Positions 58,052 to 64,000 of a stretch of 64,000 nt of DNA are shown piece after piece. Source of the stretch: Notamacropus eugenii. Lineage: Eukaryota; Chordata; Mammalia; Diprotodontia; Macropodidae. The first letter of the stretch is position 1. Each line of letters begins with the position of its first letter. The position numbers and the translations under genes are program-made. The stretch spans positions 71,050,704 through 71,114,703 of the forward strand of contig NC_092878.1 of NCBI RefSeq assembly GCF_028372415.1, in the 5' to 3' direction. The notes under the pieces were generated by a model. It did not search any database. It saw only the letters and a program-made list of their open reading frames with translations, and had not been told where the DNA came from.

Positions 58052-59390
58052 GGGGTACAGATTTATTTAAGGTAAGGTCCCTTGTTCTTATAGTAACCGG
58101 GTAGGACACAAACAGATAGCCACAAAACAAAATGATAAATTCTACATAAAGTCTGAAGGGGAAAAGTCAGTATCAATTCTGAAGGGAAAATGAAAACAGT
58201 CTTAGAATCTTTGCGATATTTGTTTCTCTGGAAAAAAAATGATGCTTTTCATGCATTTTGGAAGACATGATGGAGACGAATTTTAAAACACCATGAAGAT
58301 TGCCCAGCATAGGCCCGACAAGCAACACTTGATCTCTCCACAGACCTAATCAGTTTTCAGACGGGTAACTTGAGAAACCTTAACTAGTCAGAAGAGTTGA
58401 ACATCTCAATTATGGACTCACTGTGCAAATCATTTATAGCCCAACTGAGGGCTTAAGTCAAACTTTGCCAGATGTTTAGATAGGAAAGCCAATTGGAGAA
58501 GCCAATGAGAGATGGGGTGAAGGATTGGAGAGAATTTCAGATTGCTCTAATTCATCTGTCCATCATACTGTGCAGTCCTTATCTCGGAGAAACAGAAGAA
58601 ACTGGGCTCCAAGTGGAAAACTGCAAGGAGTAAACTTTAAAATATTATAGTAATAACAGTCATAGAATTTGAGAACTCAGAGCATTTATTTGATTTTCAC
58701 TTTGCCTTTGGGTTATGGGACCACCAGAGAACCCATTTGCTCTGAGTAAGAAATTTTGCTGAGGTCCAGTTGACATCATCAAAAAATACCATTGGACAGA
58801 TGGAAGCAAGAAGTGTGTGGGGATGAGTTAAAGCAGGACCAAACCTATAAAAAAAACTGGAGGCAACTTGCAAAGAGCAGCAAGGAGTAAGCAGTAAGTA
58901 GTTTTAGTGCAAAAACTGTATAGCCAGCTCTGACTTCACTTACTTCCACATGGAGGTCTCCTGACCCTGCACAGACAACCAACACAAGACCTGCCAGATT
59001 TAACAAAGCAGTGGAAGGTCTTAAGCACACTAAAGTATTGGGCTGTGGTCCTTTGAACATCGTGGATGCTTTAAACAAGATTTAAACTTTAAAGACCCAA
59101 AGTCAAGTCAGTGACTGAGGTTAAAGGGGAAGCATTCCTGGACAGAGTTTCTTTAATGTTTAGAAAGCTTTAGCTCAGGACTGGGCAGTGTTTCTTCCCT
59201 GAGGAGTCACAACCACGTTGCTTTCCTAGATTCCCAAGGATCTGAAGAACTTCTCTTTATCTGTAGCAGTCAAGTACATGAGCAGGGCTGGCCCTTGCAA
59301 ATTTGTGAAGTAGGGAGTCACTTTTCAGTTTATTTCTTCACCCCTCAGCCCTTACCCTGCTTTCCTCTAAGTCTTTCTCTCTGACAGACA
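58052..59390. other. No gene seen; possible unidentified LTR-like segment
   Basis: A 'cctataaaaaaaactgg' TATA-like string at about 58843 lies within non-repetitive text that could be an LTR or unique DNA. No ends, poly(A) site or coding region support a firm call. No gene recognised. Confidence 0.35.
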
Positions 59391-59394
59391 TTTA

Positions 59395-59795
59395 GGGCTG
59401 AGAAAAGTCTTTACAGACCATATAGTCTAATTCTATCATTTTGCAAATGAAGAAAATGAGGTATACAGGGGTTGTGATTTGCTCAAGATCATGCAGGACA
59501 GGAAGTAGACACAATAACTGAAGGTTAAATGTAGTAGCTCTGATGCCAGAACTGTAATTTATCCACAATATGAGCTGCTTCTCAAATTTGTCTTTTGTTG
59601 TTTGTTTGTTTGTTTTCAATTTACTAGCTAAGTGACCTTTGGCCAGTCACTTCATTTCATCTAGGAAACAAGGATAATAACATTTACGCTGCCTACTTTA
59701 CAGGAGTGTGATGGGGGGTAGAGAATGGGGAGAGGGGGGAAACTTTTTGTAAACAAAAAAGTAGTTCACAAATGTGAATTTTTATCTTTATTGAC
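59395..59795 (+). repeat. MIR3-like fragment and MIR SINE
   Basis: 59395-59600: 'ctaattctatcattttgcaa', 'atgaagaaaatgaggtatac', 'gatttgctcaagatcatgca'. 59615-59780: 'tttactagctaagtgacctt', 'ggccagtcacttcatttcat', 'ctgcctactttacaggagtg'. A short (TTTG)n run lies at 59592-59612 between them. Confidence 0.55.
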
Positions 59796-59799
59796 CAGT

Positions 59800-59908
59800 G
59801 TTATATCAACGTAAGCTGATCAGCAACAGTCAGACACACTTTACCTTGACCCCAACATAGTGATGTCATTTTGGTTCTTTTTGAAAGAAAAAGGGCAACA
59901 AACAATAT
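59800..59908 (+). repeat. RTE LINE 3' terminal fragment
   Basis: 'gatcagcaacagtcagacac', 'accttgaccccaacatagtg' and 'atgtcattttggttcttttt' are the sense RTE 3' end, matching 63080-63171 of the longer RTE. A heavily 5'-truncated insertion. Confidence 0.7.
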
Positions 59909-59909
59909 T

Positions 59910-60999
59910 CTCCTAAGTGATAATGGCTTACCACAGAGATTTAGCCAATATACTTGGCCACAAGAGTTGTCTTCTGCTAAAAAGGAATACAGAGCATTGA
60001 AATGTACTTTTTCCTAGAGTCAGAAGACTCACTTATTAACTGTATGATGCTAGCAAGTCTCTAACCTCTCTAAGGTTTTCAATCTGGAATATTAGGATAT
60101 TGATATTTTTACAAGATTGTAAAAAATATTGTCAACCTTTAAGAATTTTATAAGTTTGAATAATGACTATATTCACATGTCACTCTCAGACTGGAGAGCT
60201 GTCAAACACTCACAGATTCTCAGGATGTCAGCTTATAGAGGTGCCAAGGTAGTGATCATTATATGAAATCAACCAAGAATCTTCTTATCATCTTTGGGTA
60301 GGATGAGATGTTGTTCATTTAAGGAGAGGCTCACAGGTTAATTGGATGTGATGAAATAGGAAATACCCAATACTTAGTATAAACCAGAGAGTTCTAAGAG
60401 TATCTTTTCAGGCTAAAAAATCCCATCAGGTTAGATTGAGTAATGAAAGTATTTAATGATGAAGGTTTAGGTCTGCAGGTGAGGCAGGAGGGATGGAGTT
60501 ACAACATTAAAATGAAGCAACTTAAATTGTTCTCAAAACATGAAAGAAAAAGAATGGTTGGTAAATGAATGTTTGCCAAATAAAACAGATCTGAATCAAT
60601 GTGGGGAGGTGATATTTAATCTTCTAAAACTCTGTGATAAACAATGATGATTAAAAATGAAAACTTTATTTAAAAAGTTTACTTTCCCCTCAGTATTTTT
60701 TTCCTCATAAAGCCCTGCTGTGTGAGCAATAAGCTTGAAAGTCACATACTCTATTGACACATGGTTTTAAAGACTAATTTCAAAAATAACAAATGTGTAA
60801 CTTTGAATGTTTTTGATTTTATCCAAAAATGAAATGGATGTAAAACAGCATCAGAGAGGAGACTTATCCATCCTCTCCCCCTGCCCCTAACTGAGCAGTC
60901 CCTCTGCCTTTAGCGTTCCAGAAAAAGAAAAAAAAACAAAAAACTTCAAAAGAATTCGGAAAGTGAAACAGTCAGAAAAGCATTTATCATACATTTGTT
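59910..60999. other. No gene seen
   Basis: A weak MIR-like core may be present at 60018-60110. The rest is unassigned and has no coding signal. Confidence 0.4.
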
Positions 61000-61480
61000 G
61001 TGGTATTTACTTGGCATCTTAAACATTTCTCTCGGTGTGACATCTATTTTGCACATATGGGTTATTTTATTATTAACACATAATGAAATGATTAGATGGG
61101 TAATAACATTTCAAGCATCGGCATCTGAAAATTAATCTCACCTTCTAAATAAATCTATGCTCATTCCATAAATTCAGCTTTCAGCTCTCTAATGCCCAGG
61201 CCTGACCTATACTCTAGGTTCAAATTCCTCTTTCCCATATGTTTGCATATTGCAAATAAAGGCAGTACAAATTACTTCATTCTTACAATGATCGAAACCT
61301 CCTGAATCCAATGAGCAACTGATTCTTAAAGAAAAGTACTCATTGAGTAAAAGCTATTTTACAAAAATAGTTGTCCTGAAAGTTGTTTTTATAAACAGAC
61401 ACCTTGATTTCATGAGTACTGCAAACAATTTATTCAATTTATTTAGTCAGGACCAGTTCAAATCCCTGAAATTTACAGAA
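61000..61480. other. Repeat-poor unique block, possible conserved non-coding DNA
   Basis: No transposon is recognised and no frame is open for long. It includes runs such as 'catatgtttgcatattgcaa' and 'tcatacatttgttgtggtat'. Function is speculation without alignment. Confidence 0.3.
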
Positions 61481-61499
61481 TAACACTATGCTTTCTCTC

Positions 61500-61675
61500 A
61501 GGAGTTTTCACCATTTTTTTTGTATCATGGATCCTAAAAAAGTTAGATAAAGCCTATGGACCCTTTCTCAGAAAAATGTTTTTAAATAAATCATAAAATA
61601 CATAGAATCACAAGGAAAATAAATTATATTGAGATATAGTTATTAAAATATTAAAAAAATAAATTCCTTAGGAGA
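61500..61675 (+). mobile_element. hAT-like DNA transposon fragment
   Basis: 'tttttgtatcatggatccta', 'agcctatggaccctttctca', 'gaaaaatgtttttaaataaa' and 'attatattgagatatagtta' follow a common mammalian non-autonomous DNA element. The right inverted repeat is not visible, so the copy is truncated. Confidence 0.45.
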
Positions 61676-61927
61676 GGATGGCCAAAAAAGCTACTCACTC
61701 CATTCCCTATTAAAATAACATTGCAGCTGACTTATTGGCTATATTTCAACTAAATAAAGAACAGGACTAATAACAGTAATTATTATTATAATAGCTAATA
61801 TTTGTATTCACTTACCATTGGCCTTTGATATTGTCACTCACGAGAATTTGTGGAAAATTGTGGCAAAATTTGATTGGCCAGAGAAGTTCATCAGTATTGT
61901 ATGTCCATTTCATGACAACATGCTTGC

Positions 61928-62466
61928 ATGAGTTCTGGATTATGGACAATGCTCTCACACTTTCCCAGTCACCAATGGAGTGAAGCTGGGCTGTGTACTT
62001 GTCCCATGCTTTTTAGCATGATGTTTTCATCAAGGTTGATAGACACCTTCAAGAAGGACGAAAATGACATTAAAGTCGGCTTCAGCACTAATGGCAAATT
62101 ATTTAACTTGAAAATGCTACAAGCCAAGAATAAAGTGGAAGGAGAAGTTGGTGTGTGACTTTTTTGTTCACAGGTGATAGTGCACTCAGTGCAATATCTG
62201 AGGCTGAGATGCTACAAAGTAGGGATCAATTCTCTGTTGCTTATGTTAATTTTGGCCTAACAATTAACTCCAAGAAAACACAGGTACTCCACCAGACAGC
62301 ATTACATCAGACAGATGGGGAATTGTCAGTTATAGGAAATAAAGAAATTTTGTGTGCTATGGATAAGTTCACTTGCCTTGGCAGTATACTTTCCAGGGAT
62401 ATACACATAAACGATGAGGTTGATGCCTGCATCGTCAGAGTTAGCTCAGTGTTTGCGAAGCTCTAA
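61928..62466 (+). pseudogene. RTE reverse transcriptase relic
   Basis: Two overlapping frames in different phases carry the RT: 61928-62158 ('LFSMMFSSRLIDTFKKDEND', 'GKLFNLKMLQAKNKVE') and 62155-62466 ('MTFLFTGDSALSAISEAEM', 'NFGLTINSKKTQVLHQ', 'KFTCLGSILSRDIHINDEV'). The catalytic FADD box reads FTGD, so one Asp is replaced by Gly, and a frameshift separates the two halves. Inactive. Confidence 0.88.
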
Positions 62467-63111
62467 AGGAAAATGAGGGAAAGAAGAAGTATTAGACTAC
62501 CTAACAAACTGTAGGTCTACAGAGCTGTTGTACTGACTTCACTGGTATATGCCTATGAAATCTGGACCTTACACTAGCACCATGACAGAAAATTAAATCA
62601 TTTACATTTACATTGTCTTTGGAAGATTCTGAAGATCACCTGGCAGGATAACGTACTAGATACTGACATCCTTTCTTGAACTGAACTGCCAAGAATTTAA
62701 ACTCTACTTCAGAGAGTGCAACTCTGATGGGCTGGCCATATTGGCAAATACCAAATATATCTTTGCCTAAAAGACTCTTTTATGGAGAACTCATACAAGA
62801 CAAGCGCTCACATGGAGGTCAAAAGAAGTAATACATGGATACTCTTAAGGTCTCTCTGGAAAACTTTAGAACTGATATAAGACATAAGTGACACTGGCAC
62901 AGGATCACCCAGCATGGTGTGCCATATCAAAGAAGATACTGTGCTCTATGAGCAAAGTGGAATTACAGTAGCTCAAAAGAAATGTGTGATGTGCAAATTT
63001 AGAGACATCTCCATTCTAGATGTTCACATGGACTATTTGTGCTTGACCTGTGGCAGAGCCTTCCAAGCTCATATTGGTCTGATCAACCCAGTCATACATA
63101 CTATAACTTAA
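62467..63111 (+). pseudogene. RTE ORF C-terminal relic with zinc-finger-like end
   Basis: After a stop at 62464-62466 the DNA continues through RTE text ('gtctacagagctgttgtact', 'ggctggccatattggcaaat'). The final open stretch (62914-63111) contains 'YLCLTCGRAFQAHIGLINP', a C-x2-C...H arrangement seen at the C-terminus of RTE proteins. The expected first His is Pro here, and the distal His is kept. Confidence 0.75.
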
Positions 63112-63494
63112 CCCCAACATAGTGGTGCAATTTTGGTCCTCTTTGAGAATGAAATGCAGTAACCAACCAACTATTTTCTAGGCTCTTTACAATTATTAAC
63201 TTATTTAACACTCACAACCATTCTGGGAAGTAGATGCTATTATTATTCCCATTTTACAGATGAGGAGGTTAAAATGTCTCCACCAGGGTCATTTAGGCAA
63301 TAAATGACTTGGAGTCAGGCCTTCCTGACCTCAGGCACAACACCTATCTGTCCCTGAGAGAACTGGAAATGTAAAAAGCAATTCATTTGAAGCATAAGAA
63401 TGCTTCCAAGTGAATAAGAAAACCTTCAATAGACTTTAGAGGTGTATGATTGGTATCCAGAAGTCCTAAGTATCTCAGACACAGAGACATAAAC

Positions 63495-63556
<62 letters not shown>
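63495..63556. repeat. (GA)n microsatellite
   Basis: About 60 bases of GA with one GGA interruption near 63508. Confidence 0.97.
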
Positions 63557-63560
<4 letters not shown>

Positions 63561-64000
63561 AGACAGTACTAAAAATGGGCTATTTCACAACGTTGTCTTG
63601 CACACCAAACCTAGCCTGTTTTTCCAAAGGAGGAAATATAGAGGGTACAATCAAGAGCATTATCCTGGCATGCTTACTCTCCAGTCTACTCAACTCCTCC
63701 AGTGAGGGGAAGGGAAACTTCACCCCAGAATTTGCTTCTTCCCTTGGCCTGTCCTATCTCTCTACCCTCCACCACCGACTTGAGGCAAGAGCATTTTTTT
63801 CTTTCCTTCCTGGCTAAGTCCCCAGAGAAGGTACTGGGCTATACCTAGAATAAAATTATTTCCTCTTCAGGAGTGCAGAAACCTTCATATGGGTTTATGA
63901 CCATTTTCTCCTCCTCCAATCTGCTTAATTCACTCCTAAAACTGTCACTTGTGGTTCTCCTGCCTTGGGCATCAGTTAGTCCCAGTTGTGTAGACCAATT
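63557..64000. other. No gene seen
   Basis: An 80-residue plus-strand open frame at 63575-63817 has a mixed, Ser/Leu-rich composition with no recognisable domain. It could be chance. The window ends here. Confidence 0.4.

Larger units (their letters stand above)
61817..63171 (+). mobile_element. RTE (BovB-type) LINE, 5'-truncated
   Basis: It starts inside the RT domain ('gcctttgatattgtcactca', encoding AFD) and runs to the RTE 3' terminus ('aacatagtggtgcaattttg', 'gtaaccaaccaac'). No endonuclease domain is present. The host SINE resumes immediately after. Such LINEs are the likely source of machinery for the SINEs with RTE-like tails in this window. Confidence 0.85.
61780..63345 (-). repeat. 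SINE split by an RTE insertion
   Basis: The left piece at about 61780-61816 ('ttataatagctaatatttgt') and the right piece at 63172-63345 ('ttctaggctctttacaatta', 'tattcccattttacagatga', 'ggccttcctgacctcaggca') are the normally contiguous parts of one minus-strand SINE/MIR. The RTE occupies the gap. A duplication is only loosely visible ('gtattcact' against 'ctattttct'). Confidence 0.6.

Noticed and set aside
58840..59080. Promoter or LTR from a TATAAAA-like string
   Set aside because: A single AT-rich string without ends, poly(A) signal or transcript evidence is not enough.

Overview
The window looks like intergenic or deep-intronic DNA from a metatherian (marsupial) genome. It is AT-rich and CpG-poor, and I found no intact host protein-coding gene, rRNA or tRNA. 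The marsupial call rests on the repeats: tRNA-headed SINEs with MIR-like cores, some ending in RTE-like 3' tails; a metatherian L1/HAL1 family; an RTE (BovB-type) LINE; and older L2, L3/CR1, MIR and hAT relics. I cannot name the species. Repeat family names come from recognising consensus-like text, not from a database search, so the class is more certain than the subfamily.

Layout. 1-6 kb: MIR/L3-like fragments, a minus-strand ORF2-less L1/HAL1 relic broken by two dinucleotide arrays, an L2 ORF relic, an LTR-like block and a minus-strand L1 ORF2 piece. 6-17 kb: mostly unique sequence with scattered SINEs, L2 3' ends, a half MITE and a perfect 38-bp x 3 tandem repeat. 17.8-21.3 kb: a long SINE, then an L1 with ORF1, inter-ORF region and ORF2 (endonuclease and part of the RT), all inactivated. 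21-37 kb: SINEs, L2/L3 relics, a second LTR-like block and several microsatellites. 37.1-44.5 kb: a nested set of three same-strand L1/HAL1 insertions (A contains B, B contains C), supported by target-site duplications at A and C. 44.6-45.2 kb: a minus-strand processed pseudogene of SNRPD2 (spliceosomal Sm-D2). 45-57 kb: SINEs, a complete L2 3' end carrying a large pyrimidine tract, a fold-back MITE and an older hAT-like relic. 57.7-58.0 kb: a truncated L1 3' end with a clear duplication. 59-63.4 kb: SINE/MIR pieces, an RTE tail, a hAT-like relic, and a 1.35-kb RTE LINE that splits a SINE. Two repeat-poor stretches (about 52.1-53.1 and 61.0-61.5 kb) are the only places I would look for conserved non-coding function.

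No genes here work together as a pathway. The interaction visible is between transposons: LINEs supply the machinery that SINEs, ORF2-less L1 derivatives and the SNRPD2 mRNA copy presumably used. I found no convincing new biological system. The most informative observations are the nested L1/HAL1 stack and a composite ORF2-less 3' structure shared by two independent copies.
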